From NCBI GenBank assembly GCA_050694275.1, contig JBOGXF010000072.1, positions 1 to 13,999 on the forward strand: DNA of 13,999 nucleotides. Direction: 5' to 3'. The position numbers and the translations under genes are program-made. The notes beneath the pieces are model-generated. The model saw nothing but the letters and a program-made list of their open reading frames with translations. It was not told the origin of the DNA and ran no database searches. This DNA is from JBOGXF01 sp050694275 (lineage in GTDB: Bacteria; Actinomycetota; CADDZG01; WHSQ01). Position 1 is the stretch's first letter. Every line of letters starts with the position of its first letter. Positions 6,592-13,503 of the stretch are shown here, in pieces.

Positions 6592-6834
6592 CTACTTGAT
6601 ATAGGGGGCGACGCCCGCCACGGGGACGCCGGGATAGCGCTCGATCTCGCGCTCGAGCATGACCTTGACGTGGTCCTCGCGGGTGGCGAGTCGCCGGTCG
6701 ACCTCTTTGAAACCGAGCTTCTGCAGTCGCTTGAGCTCGCCCGCGTAGGACTTGCGCACCTTCCCGCCCGGCGCGGTGAGATAGACGTCGAGCGTGATCT
6801 TTTGGGTAATCCTCTTCTGCTTTCCTTCAGCCAT
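6592..6834 (-). CDS. small conserved-looking protein of unknown function (80 aa)
   Basis: No family is recognised. The 80-aa product starts basic and hydrophilic (MAEGKQKRITQKITLDVYL), then has a central amphipathic region with KRLQKLGFKEVDRRLATRED and ends VPVAGVAPYIK. No membrane segment or signal peptide is seen, so it should be cytoplasmic. ATG 6834 is preferred over TTG 6843 because TACTCT lies 8 nt before it, giving a leaderless-type promoter. It is 27 nt downstream of corA on the same strand and may also be read through from it. Its stop lies 9 nt from the stop of the convergent MBL hydrolase. The codon use and composition look coding, but no function can be offered. Confidence 0.65.
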   Translation of the reverse strand: MAEGKQKRITQKITLDVYLTAPGGKVRKSYAGELKRLQKLGFKEVDRRLATREDHVKVMLEREIERYPGVPVAGVAPYIK

Positions 6835-6842
6835 GGCCCGCA

Positions 6843-6848
6843 AGAGTA
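6843..6848 (-). promoter_or_regulatory. -10 box of the 80-aa gene (leaderless type)
   Basis: On the minus strand TACTCT fits TANNNT and ends 8 nt before ATG 6834. It lies in the short gap behind corA and implies that the small gene has its own start of transcription. Confidence 0.45.
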
Positions 6849-6861
6849 GCAGCCGGATGAC

Positions 6862-7833
6862 CTACAGCCAGCCCTTGCGGCGGAAGTAGGCGTACAGCGA
6901 ACCCGCCGAGACGGCCATGAGGGCGACGGCGAAGCCGAAACCGATCTGCCCATCGAGGTTGGGGAACAGCCGGTAGTTCATGCCGTAGGCGCCGGTGATG
7001 ATTGCCGACACCGCGAAGATCGCGGCCCACGCCGACAGCTTCTTGTTGATCTCGTTGAGCGCGTGGGCCTGGGCCGACCGGCTGAGGTCGAGCACCGCGC
7101 CGGAGAGATCGTCGACGTTGGCGACCTGCTCGGCGATGCGCAGGATGTGGTCGTGCACATCGCGCAGGAGTTCGGTGGCATCGTCGCCGAAGGAGGCGCG
7201 TCCCTCGCCTTCGACCATCCAGTCGAGCACCCGTCGAAGCGGGAGCGCGTAGCGACGGAGCCGCAGGACCTGTTGTTTGAGCCCATACACCTGCCGCTGG
7301 ACGGGCGCCGTGGGAGCGGCGAGGACGATCTCTTCCAGCTCTTCGATCTCGGTCTCGAGACGATCGGCGATCGACTGGTAGTCGTCCACGACCGTGTCGA
7401 GAAGGGCATATAGGAGGTACGCAATGCCGCCGGGGAGCTCGTCTCTCTCGCGCTCCCACCGAGTCCTTGCCTGTCCCAGCAAGCGATCGGCTCCATCGTG
7501 AAGCGTCAGCAGGTAGCGGTCGCCGACGAAGCAGGCGATCTGCGACGCCTCGAGCTGGTCGTCGATCTCGTCGAGCTCATCGAGAACCATAAAGAGGTGC
7601 TTCTCGTACGGTTCGAGCTTAGGGCGCTGTCGAGTGTGGATCGCATCCTCGACCGCCAGAGGGTGAAGGTCGAATTCCTCGGCGATCAGACCGAGGTCTT
7701 CCTGTGACAGGGTCGAGACGTCGGCGTCGGCCCACAAGACGTTCCCCGCTTGCGCGCGCAAATCCGATATCCGCGAGAGATCCTCGATATCGGTCCATCC
7801 CCTTTCTTCGGTGTGGCACACGGCCATGATCAT
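6862..7833 (-). CDS. corA: CorA-family magnesium/divalent metal transporter
   Basis: This 323-aa inner-membrane channel belongs to the CorA/2-TM-GxN family, which forms pentamers and carries Mg2+ (sometimes Co2+, Ni2+ or Zn2+). The cytosolic N-terminal domain includes the typical stretches FDLHPLAVEDA and RQRPKLEPYEKHLFMVLDEL, followed by long helices (IADRLETEIEELEE). The two membrane helices lie at the very end: AAIFAVSAIITGAYGMN with the signature Gly284-Met285-Asn286, then FGFAVALMAVSAGSLYAYF and a basic tail. The periplasmic loop (YRLFPNLDG) is a variant of the usual MPEL. The length is normal. ATG 7833 follows TACTGT by 6 nt, a leaderless arrangement; an internal ATG at 7827 is an alternative. 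Confidence 0.93.
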   Translation of the reverse strand: MIMAVCHTEERGWTDIEDLSRISDLRAQAGNVLWADADVSTLSQEDLGLIAEEFDLHPLAVEDAIHTRQRPKLEPYEKHLFMVLDELDEIDDQLEASQIACFVGDRYLLTLHDGADRLLGQARTRWERERDELPGGIAYLLYALLDTVVDDYQSIADRLETEIEELEEIVLAAPTAPVQRQVYGLKQQVLRLRRYALPLRRVLDWMVEGEGRASFGDDATELLRDVHDHILRIAEQVANVDDLSGAVLDLSRSAQAHALNEINKKLSAWAAIFAVSAIITGAYGMNYRLFPNLDGQIGFGFAVALMAVSAGSLYAYFRRKGWL

Positions 7834-7839
7834 CTTTGG

Positions 7840-7845
7840 ACAGTA
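7840..7845 (-). promoter_or_regulatory. -10 box of corA (leaderless type)
   Basis: TACTGT on the minus strand fits TANNNT and ends 6 nt before ATG 7833, so transcription should begin at or beside the start codon. No ribosome binding site is visible in the gap. Confidence 0.55.
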
Positions 7846-7874
7846 CGGCCAATCAAGGGCCGGGGCGACGCATT

Positions 7875-7880
7875 TACTCT
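7875..7880 (+). promoter_or_regulatory. -10 box of the aminotransferase gene (leaderless type)
   Basis: TACTCT fits TANNNT and ends 6 nt before ATG 7887, with no ribosome binding site in between. It is 29 nt from the oppositely oriented corA -10 box, so the two genes share a very short divergent control region. Confidence 0.55.
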
Positions 7881-7886
7881 GTGAGC

Positions 7887-9245
7887 ATGGCGGTCAAGGA
7901 AATCGGTCGGAGGGCACAGCGACTTCTGGAGCAGGAGCTCCGCGGCTATGAGGAGCGCACCCCGCGCTCCCGGGCCCTCTACGGACGGGCCGAGGAGGCG
8001 ATGCCCTTCGGCGTGGCGTCATCGTTCCAGGCGGGTGACCCCTATCCCATCTACCTCACCTCGGGCAAGGGCAGCACCGTCACCGACGTCGACGGCAACA
8101 CGTACGTCGACTATCACAACGGCTTCGGGACGATGGTCGTGGGTCACGCCCACCCCAAGGTCGTCGCCGCGATCGAGAGAGCTGCTCGCAAGGGATCGCA
8201 CTTCGCCGCGACCACCGAGACCGCGGTCGCGTACGCGGAGGAGATCAAGCGCAGATTCGGCATCGACAAGGTGCGGTTCACCAACTCGGGGACCGAGGCG
8301 ACGATGGACGCGGTCCGACTGGCGCGCGCCGCGACCGGTCGGGATGTGCTCTTAAAGATCGAAGGCTCATATCACGGACACCACGACGCGGTCATGTACT
8401 CGGTCGTCCCGACGATGGATTCGAGCGGCCCGACCGAGCGGCCCTGGTCGGTACCGTTCTCGCGCGGCATCCCCGACGACACCGCCAAGCACACGATGGT
8501 CGTCCCGTTCAACGACGCCGAGGCACTCGAACACCTCCTCGACGAGAACGCGGGGCGCATCGGCGCATTGATCATGGAGCCGATCATGATGAACATCGGG
8601 ATCGTCGTGCCGAAAGAGGGGTATCTGCAGAAGGTTCGGGAGTTGTGCGACCGCCACGGCGTAGTGCTGATCTTCGACGAGGTCAAGACCGGTGTCACCG
8701 TCGCGCCCGGCGGCGCGACCGAGTACTTCGGCGTGCGGCCCGATCTCGTCTGTCTCGCCAAGGCGATCGGCGGGGGAACCCCGGTCGGCGCGTTCGGCGG
8801 CAAGGCCGAGATCATGGAGGAGATCAAGAAGGGTGTCGCCGCGCTCGGGACGTTCAACGGAAATCCGGTGTCGATGTCGGCGGGACTCGCCACCTTGACC
8901 GAGGTCCTGACCGACGACGCGTACGAGCACCTGGCAAAGCTCGGCACCCGGCTGGCCGAGGGCTGTCAACGGGTGCTCGACGACGCCGGCATCCCCGCGG
9001 TGACCACCGACCTTGGGTGCAAGGGGTCGATCACGTTCCGCGACCGGCCGCTCGAGCGTTACCGGGACTTCCAGGAGGTCGACGATTCCCTCTTCGAGGC
9101 GTACTGGTACTGGGTCATCAACCGCGGCATCTATCAGACGCCGGGCAAGGAAGAACAGTGGACCATCTCCGTCCAGCACACCGAGGACGACATCGACGCA
9201 TTCGTCGACGCTCTCGCGGGATACTGCGCCGCCGTCACCAGCTAG
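7887..9245 (+). CDS. class III aminotransferase, glutamate-1-semialdehyde aminomutase-like
   Basis: This 452-aa cytoplasmic PLP enzyme of the class III (fold type I) aminotransferases is closest in layout to glutamate-1-semialdehyde 2,1-aminomutase. It has NSGTEATMDAVRLAR at ~133 (phosphate binding), Tyr162-His163 in GSYHGHHD (ring stacking), Asp264 in FDEVKTG, and the Schiff-base lysine Lys292 in CLAKAIGGGTPVGAFGG. True HemL proteins usually read FDEVMTGFR and GKIIGGGLPVGAYGG. The changes at these places, the longer N terminus and the absence of other haem genes argue for a different substrate. The nearby polyamine-type importer makes an amine or amino-acid substrate plausible, by context only. 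ATG 7887 is set by the -10 box 6 nt upstream; GTG 7881 is an alternative. Confidence 0.85.
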   Translation: MAVKEIGRRAQRLLEQELRGYEERTPRSRALYGRAEEAMPFGVASSFQAGDPYPIYLTSGKGSTVTDVDGNTYVDYHNGFGTMVVGHAHPKVVAAIERAARKGSHFAATTETAVAYAEEIKRRFGIDKVRFTNSGTEATMDAVRLARAATGRDVLLKIEGSYHGHHDAVMYSVVPTMDSSGPTERPWSVPFSRGIPDDTAKHTMVVPFNDAEALEHLLDENAGRIGALIMEPIMMNIGIVVPKEGYLQKVRELCDRHGVVLIFDEVKTGVTVAPGGATEYFGVRPDLVCLAKAIGGGTPVGAFGGKAEIMEEIKKGVAALGTFNGNPVSMSAGLATLTEVLTDDAYEHLAKLGTRLAEGCQRVLDDAGIPAVTTDLGCKGSITFRDRPLERYRDFQEVDDSLFEAYWYWVINRGIYQTPGKEEQWTISVQHTEDDIDAFVDALAGYCAAVTS

Positions 9246-9251
9246 CTCCCA

Positions 9252-9302
9252 CGCCGAGTGGTCGCCACGCGCCCTCCTGTGGCGTTTCACGACCACTCGG
9301 CG
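9252..9302. terminator. bidirectional terminator between aminotransferase gene and potC
   Basis: CGCCGAGTGGTCG (9252-9264) and CGACCACTCGGCG (9290-9302) are perfect 13-bp inverted copies; inside them CGCCAC (9263-9268) and GTGGCG (9279-9284) can form a second stem. The flanks GCTAGC (9241-9246 and 9304-9309) hold the stop codons of the two convergent genes. There is no long T-run on either side. Position and symmetry fit a shared terminator. Confidence 0.75.
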
Positions 9303-9304
9303 GG

Positions 9305-10147
9305 CTAGCCCTCGCGCCGGCCTCGCCACAGCGCCACCAGCACGTAGAGGAGGCCGAGGCAGAAGATTCCCGTGCCGATCACGTTTACCTGTGCGGGAAC
9401 GCCGATGCGCGTCGCGCCATAGATCCATAGTGGCAGAGTGTTGGTGCTGCCGGCGTTGAAGCTCGTGATCACGTAGTCGTCGATGGACAGCACGAACGCG
9501 AGCATCCCCGCCGCCAAGATGCCGGGGAAGATGAGAGGGAACGTCACCGTCCAGAAAGTCGTCCATCCGTCGGCGCCGAGATCCTGTGCGGCGTCTTCGA
9601 GATGTCGGTCGAATCCCGACGTGCGCGCTTTGACGGTGACCACGACGTAAGAGATCGAGAAGAGAATGTGGGCGATGATGATCGTGAGGAATCCACGCCC
9701 GAGGCCGATCGTGACGAAGAAAGCGAGTAGTGAGGCCCCCATGACGACCTCGGGGGTGGACATCGGGACGAACACCGAGAGGTTTAGCGCCGATCTGCCG
9801 ATCAGTCGGTAGCGAGTAAGGGCGAGTGCGAGCAGCGAGCCGAACGCGGTGGCGACCACCGTGCTGAAGGTCGCGATGATGAGCGAGTTCTTGAGGGCGA
9901 GCGTCAGGTCCGGGACCGTGAACAGCTCTCGATACCAACGGAGAGTGAACCCTTCCCACGTGAGGTTGAATCGGCCCTGGTGATCGTTGAACCCGAACAC
10001 GATCATCACAAGCACCGGCAAGAACAGATAACCAATCACCACTGCGGTGTAGGTGGGCAGAAGCCACCCCCGCTTCCGGCGAGCGGGTTTGGGGACGGGG
10101 GCGGCTGGTGTCGTCGCTCGCTCGAGGGTCTCCTCCGAGGTCGCCAT
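9305..10147 (-). CDS. potC: spermidine/putrescine-type ABC transporter permease (PotC-like)
   Basis: This 280-aa inner-membrane permease is one half of the channel of a polyamine-type importer. A basic cytosolic N terminus (KPARRKRG) leads into about six membrane segments. The EAA loop that docks on the ATPase is visible as LEDAAQDLGADGWTTFWTVT followed by FPLIFPGI. The segment VPMSTPEVVMGASLLAFF and SIDDYVITSFNAG are typical of PotC. The start ATG 10147 shares one base with the potB stop (TAATG), so translation is coupled; GAGGAG lies a little further upstream inside potB. It is the last gene of the operon and ends at the shared terminator. Confidence 0.92.
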   Translation of the reverse strand: MATSEETLERATTPAAPVPKPARRKRGWLLPTYTAVVIGYLFLPVLVMIVFGFNDHQGRFNLTWEGFTLRWYRELFTVPDLTLALKNSLIIATFSTVVATAFGSLLALALTRYRLIGRSALNLSVFVPMSTPEVVMGASLLAFFVTIGLGRGFLTIIIAHILFSISYVVVTVKARTSGFDRHLEDAAQDLGADGWTTFWTVTFPLIFPGILAAGMLAFVLSIDDYVITSFNAGSTNTLPLWIYGATRIGVPAQVNVIGTGIFCLGLLYVLVALWRGRREG

Positions 10148-10995
10148 TACCCGGTGAGCTCCTCGGTGCCGAGCAGGCGCGCGTAAATGAACACTCCCAA
10201 CAGGATCCCGCCCATGAGGATGAACGAGAGGGCGGCCCCCTCGGGAAAGTCGAGGTCGGTGAGCAGCTCGCGCTGGATGACGTTGCCGATCATGGTCGTG
10301 TTGACCCCACCCAACAGGTCGGCGTTGATGAAGTCACCGACCGCCGGGATGAACGTCAACAGGGTCCCCGCGAACACGCCCGGTAACGAGAGCGGCAACG
10401 TGACCCGCAGAAACGCTTGCCTGCGATTCGAGTAGAGGTCGTGCGCGGCGTCCAGCAGGGCCGGGTCGAGGCGCTCGAGCGCGACGTATAAGGGGAGCGC
10501 CATAAACGGCAGGAAGTTGTAGACGAGGCCCCCGATGACTGCGACCGGCCGCGCCAGGAGCCGGAAAGAGTCACCGACGATGCCCCAATCCTTCAGCGTG
10601 CCGAGCACGATGCCCTGGTCTGCGAGAAGGAACTTCCACTCGAGCGTGCGGATGAGGAAAGGAGTGAAGAACGGGAGCAGGATCAGCAACAAAAAGAGGT
10701 TCTTGTACCGTCCGCCTCGGAACGCGATCCAGTACATCATCGGATAGCTGATCGCCAGCGTCAGGATAGTGACGATGCCGCCGTACCAGATCGAGCGCAC
10801 GAACTGCACGCGGTGTTCGCCGAGGGCGTCTAGGTACGTGGGCCAGTTCCAGGTGAGCGTGTACCCCGTCTCGAACGTTCCCTCCTGGAGCGAGAGCGAG
10901 AACATCGCCGCCATCGGCACGGCGAAGAACACCGCGAGCCACGCCGCGCCGGGCAGCGTCAGGAGATACGGAACTAGCGTGCGGCGCTGGTTCAC
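10147..10995 (-). CDS. potB: spermidine/putrescine-type ABC transporter permease (PotB-like)
   Basis: This 282-aa permease is the partner of PotC in the membrane channel. It has a first membrane helix at VPYLLTLPGAAWLAVFFAVP, the conserved LILLPFFTPFLIRTLEWK segment, and an EAA loop LLDAAHDLYSNRRQAFLRVT followed by LPLSLPGV. The end FILMGGILLGVFIYARLLG is the last helix. The GTG at 10995 is chosen as start: it lies 7 nt after the potD stop and gives MNQRRTLVPYLL, the normal PotB beginning. The frame is open further upstream but only as a shadow of potD. No strong ribosome binding site is seen, so it is probably coupled to potD translation. It overlaps potC by one base. Confidence 0.92.
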   Translation of the reverse strand: MNQRRTLVPYLLTLPGAAWLAVFFAVPMAAMFSLSLQEGTFETGYTLTWNWPTYLDALGEHRVQFVRSIWYGGIVTILTLAISYPMMYWIAFRGGRYKNLFLLLILLPFFTPFLIRTLEWKFLLADQGIVLGTLKDWGIVGDSFRLLARPVAVIGGLVYNFLPFMALPLYVALERLDPALLDAAHDLYSNRRQAFLRVTLPLSLPGVFAGTLLTFIPAVGDFINADLLGGVNTTMIGNVIQRELLTDLDFPEGAALSFILMGGILLGVFIYARLLGTEELTG

Positions 10996-11002
10996 ATCAG
11001 GG

Positions 11003-12244
11003 CTAGCCTTGGACCACCGCGCTGAAGAGGTCGTTCCACTCGGCCTCCTCCTGTTCGTCGAGGTCCTTGTAGTGGAACAGCAGGGGCTCCATCTCCGGCG
11101 TGGTGAACACGAGCGGGCTGTTGGCCACCTGTCGGTAGTACGGGTCGTTCTCATCTTTCGCCCGATCCAGCAGGAACTGCTTGGCCTCGGGCACCGGCGT
11201 GATGTAGTTCACCCATCCCGCGATTTGCGCGGCGATCTCGGGGTCGTAGACGAAGTTCATGAACTCCATCGCGTCCACCGGATGGGGCGCGTTCTGTGGG
11301 ATCGCCATGTTGTCGACCCACAGGATGCCGCCTTCTTCCGGAACCACGAAACGGAGATCGGGGTTGTCGAACTGGAGCTGGAAGATGTCGCCCGACCACG
11401 CCATCGTGAGCGCGAGGTCGCCTTTAGCGAGGGCGTCGGCGTACTCGTTGCCGTAGTACGCGCGCACTATCCCGTCGTCACGCTGTTGCAGCAGCTTCTG
11501 CTGGGCCGCTTCGGCGTCTTCGAGCGTAGCGGACTGCGGCTCGATCCCCATGTTGAGCAGGATCAGGTTCATCGTGTCGCGCATCTCCGTGAACATGCCG
11601 ACCCTGCCCTCGAACTCGGGATCGAACAGATCGTTCGAGCTCGTGATGTCGCGGCCGGTGAGCTCCGGGTTGTAGCCGATGCCCGTGATTCCCGACTGCC
11701 ACGGGACGCTGTGCGTGTTGCCGGGGTCGTAGACCGGATCCTTGTAGATGTCGGCCGCGTTCTGCTGGAAGTTCGGCAGCTTGGAGTGGTCGAGCTGCTC
11801 GAGGTAACCGAGCCGCGCCATCTTGGCGATGAGCCAGTCGGTGACGACGATGAGATCCCACTCGATGGGGTCGTCGTTGGCGAGTGGCTCGCGGATGCGC
11901 CCGAAGAAGCTCGCGTTGTCGTTGATGACCTCGTCGTAGTTGACCTCGATGTCGGTTGCCGCCGTGAAGTCGTCGATGGTCGGCCTGCGTCCCCTGGCCT
12001 TGTCGATGTACAGAGGCCAGTTGGCGAAGTCGAGCGTCCCGGTGATCTGAGTGGTGGTGAGCTCGTCCCGGACCTCCGGCGTCTCGTCCGTCTCGTCCTG
12101 TCCGGCCACCCCACACGCCGCGAGCCATGCGGTCACGGACATCGCCCCCGCCCCGATGCCCATGCGCCGGAGCATGTCGCGCCGGGTCATGCGTCTCGTG
12201 GGTACCTGCGCGAGCAGCTTTGCGAACTCGTCTCTCTCGCTCAC
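11003..12244 (-). CDS. potD: polyamine-type ABC transporter substrate-binding lipoprotein (PotD-like)
   Basis: This 413-aa extracytoplasmic binding protein feeds ligand to the PotB/PotC channel. The N terminus has a twin-arginine motif (MTRRDMLRRMG) and a lipobox (WLAAC, Cys44), so it is probably exported folded through Tat and lipid-anchored. The mature part shows the PotD/PotF fold: GTLDFANWPLYIDK, then DIEVNYDEVINDN, the WDLIVVTDWLIAKM hinge region, NTHSVPWQSGITGIGYNPEL and WVDNMAIPQNAPHP. The ligand is inferred to be spermidine or putrescine from the family; other amines are possible. GTG 12244 is set by GAGGAGGG about 6-7 nt upstream and overlaps the potA TGA by 4 nt (GTGA). An upstream extension of the frame is a shadow of potA. 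Confidence 0.93.
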   Translation of the reverse strand: MSERDEFAKLLAQVPTRRMTRRDMLRRMGIGAGAMSVTAWLAACGVAGQDETDETPEVRDELTTTQITGTLDFANWPLYIDKARGRRPTIDDFTAATDIEVNYDEVINDNASFFGRIREPLANDDPIEWDLIVVTDWLIAKMARLGYLEQLDHSKLPNFQQNAADIYKDPVYDPGNTHSVPWQSGITGIGYNPELTGRDITSSNDLFDPEFEGRVGMFTEMRDTMNLILLNMGIEPQSATLEDAEAAQQKLLQQRDDGIVRAYYGNEYADALAKGDLALTMAWSGDIFQLQFDNPDLRFVVPEEGGILWVDNMAIPQNAPHPVDAMEFMNFVYDPEIAAQIAGWVNYITPVPEAKQFLLDRAKDENDPYYRQVANSPLVFTTPEMEPLLFHYKDLDEQEEAEWNDLFSAVVQG

Positions 12245-13365
12245 TCTTGACCCTCCTCTTCCCTCTGGACCGAACTGCCCTTGGCTACGGCAAATGTGTG
12301 CTCGGGCTCCCACGTGAGCCGGACGCGCGCCTCCGCACTCACCGGACGAACGCCGTCGCCGACGTTCTGGACATAAACGACCACCTTGGCGCCGTCCGGC
12401 GTGTCGCACTCGTAGGTCGTCGCGACGCCCGTGTAAGTCGAGATCGCTACGGTCGCATCGACGGCGTTCGTGCCGCGCTCCGGCTGATGACCGGCTGCCT
12501 CCTGGATCTGCAGCTTCTCGGGCCGGACGCCGATGCGAATCGGGCCCCTTTTTAGAGGCAGCCTGGAGGCGGGCAGCGATATCGTGCTACCCGCCGCCAG
12601 GCGCACCTTGGCGTCCGGTCCCTCGGCGCTTTCGACCTCGCCGTCGAGCAGGTTGGACGCGCCGAGAAACGAGGCCACGAACTCCGTTTTTGGCAATTCA
12701 TACACATCTTGTGGCTCTCCCACCTGTTCGAGGCGACCGGCATTCATCACCGCGATGCGATCGGACATGGTCATCGCCTCTTCCTGATCGTGGGTCACAT
12801 AGACGAAGGTGATGCCCACGTCTTTCTGAATGCGCTTCAGTTCGAGCTGCATCTGCTTGCGGAGTTTCAGATCGAGCGCACCCAGCGGCTCGTCAAGGAG
12901 CAGCACCCCGGGGCGATTGACGAGAGCACGAGCGAGGGCGACGCGTTGCTGCTGTCCTCCCGAGAGCTGCTTGGTTCGCCGATGATCGAAGCCACCCAGA
13001 TCGACAAGGTCGAGGATCTCGCCGACGCGCCGGTCGATGTCTGAACGAGGGACGTCGCGGCGCTTCAAGCCGTAGGCCACGTTCTCGAACACGTCGAGGT
13101 GGGGAAAGAGCGCATACGACTGAAAGACGGTGTTCACGTTGCGCTTGTAGGGGGCAAGCGCGGTGACGTCCGTTCCACCGAGCCACACCCGTCCGGCGGT
13201 CGGCTCTTCGAAGCCACCGACGACGCGCAGCGTCGTCGTCTTACCGCATCCGGAGGGACCGAGAAGCGAGAAGAACTCACCTTCTTCGATGGTGAGCGAG
13301 ACGTCGTCGACCGCTACGGTCTCCTTGAAGACCTTGGAGATCGACTCGAGACGAACCGTGCTGAT
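12241..13365 (-). CDS. potA: polyamine-type ABC transporter ATPase (PotA-like), non-canonical ATC start
   Basis: This 374-aa cytoplasmic ATPase powers the importer. The order is complete: Walker A GPSGCGKTTT (36-45), Q-loop Gln82 (VFQSYALFPHL), signature LSGGQQQR (134-141), Walker B LLLDEP with Asp158-Glu159, switch His192 (VTHDQEEA), and a C-terminal TOBE-type regulatory domain (~270-365). No ATG, GTG or TTG occurs in frame between the upstream stop (TAG near 13407) and Walker A; the first GTG (13188) would remove Walker A. ATC at 13365 follows GGAGGG by 7 nt and yields (M)STVRLESISKVFKE, a normal PotA start, so it is proposed as initiator. It is the first gene of potADBC, next to the IS110 element. 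Confidence 0.88.
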   Translation of the reverse strand: MSTVRLESISKVFKETVAVDDVSLTIEEGEFFSLLGPSGCGKTTTLRVVGGFEEPTAGRVWLGGTDVTALAPYKRNVNTVFQSYALFPHLDVFENVAYGLKRRDVPRSDIDRRVGEILDLVDLGGFDHRRTKQLSGGQQQRVALARALVNRPGVLLLDEPLGALDLKLRKQMQLELKRIQKDVGITFVYVTHDQEEAMTMSDRIAVMNAGRLEQVGEPQDVYELPKTEFVASFLGASNLLDGEVESAEGPDAKVRLAAGSTISLPASRLPLKRGPIRIGVRPEKLQIQEAAGHQPERGTNAVDATVAISTYTGVATTYECDTPDGAKVVVYVQNVGDGVRPVSAEARVRLTWEPEHTFAVAKGSSVQREEEGQE

Positions 13366-13416
13366 GGCTCTACCCTCCCTTCTTGAGGTCTTCCCCGGGG
13401 AACGCTAACTGTGCTT

Positions 13417-13431
13417 GTCCCACGAGGACTG
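13417..13431 (+). repeat. 15-nt direct repeat, copy 1
   Basis: GTCCCACGAGGACTG is repeated exactly at 13489-13503. Each copy can form a GTCC/GGAC mini-hairpin with loop CACGA. Confidence 0.85.
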
Positions 13432-13488
13432 AAATGAGACGGCGTCTCCGGGGAACGGCCTTGGAGGCCCGACGTCCACAAGGGTGTC

Positions 13489-13503
13489 GTCCCACGAGGA
13501 CTG
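13489..13503 (+). repeat. 15-nt direct repeat, copy 2
   Basis: This is an exact copy of 13417-13431, 72 nt downstream. It lies within the 13483-13521 stem-loop candidate. Confidence 0.85.

Noticed and set aside
7887..9245. Calling the aminotransferase hemL
   Set aside because: Diagnostic motif positions differ from true glutamate-1-semialdehyde aminomutases and no haem pathway gene is near.
8367..12250. Long frames overlapping the aminotransferase and pot genes (566 codons on minus, 493 codons on plus)
   Set aside because: They are shadow frames of genes with intact catalytic and family motifs, with low-complexity composition.
12241..13188. Starting potA at GTG 13188
   Set aside because: It would delete the Walker A motif that is fully readable upstream in the same frame, and it has no ribosome binding site.
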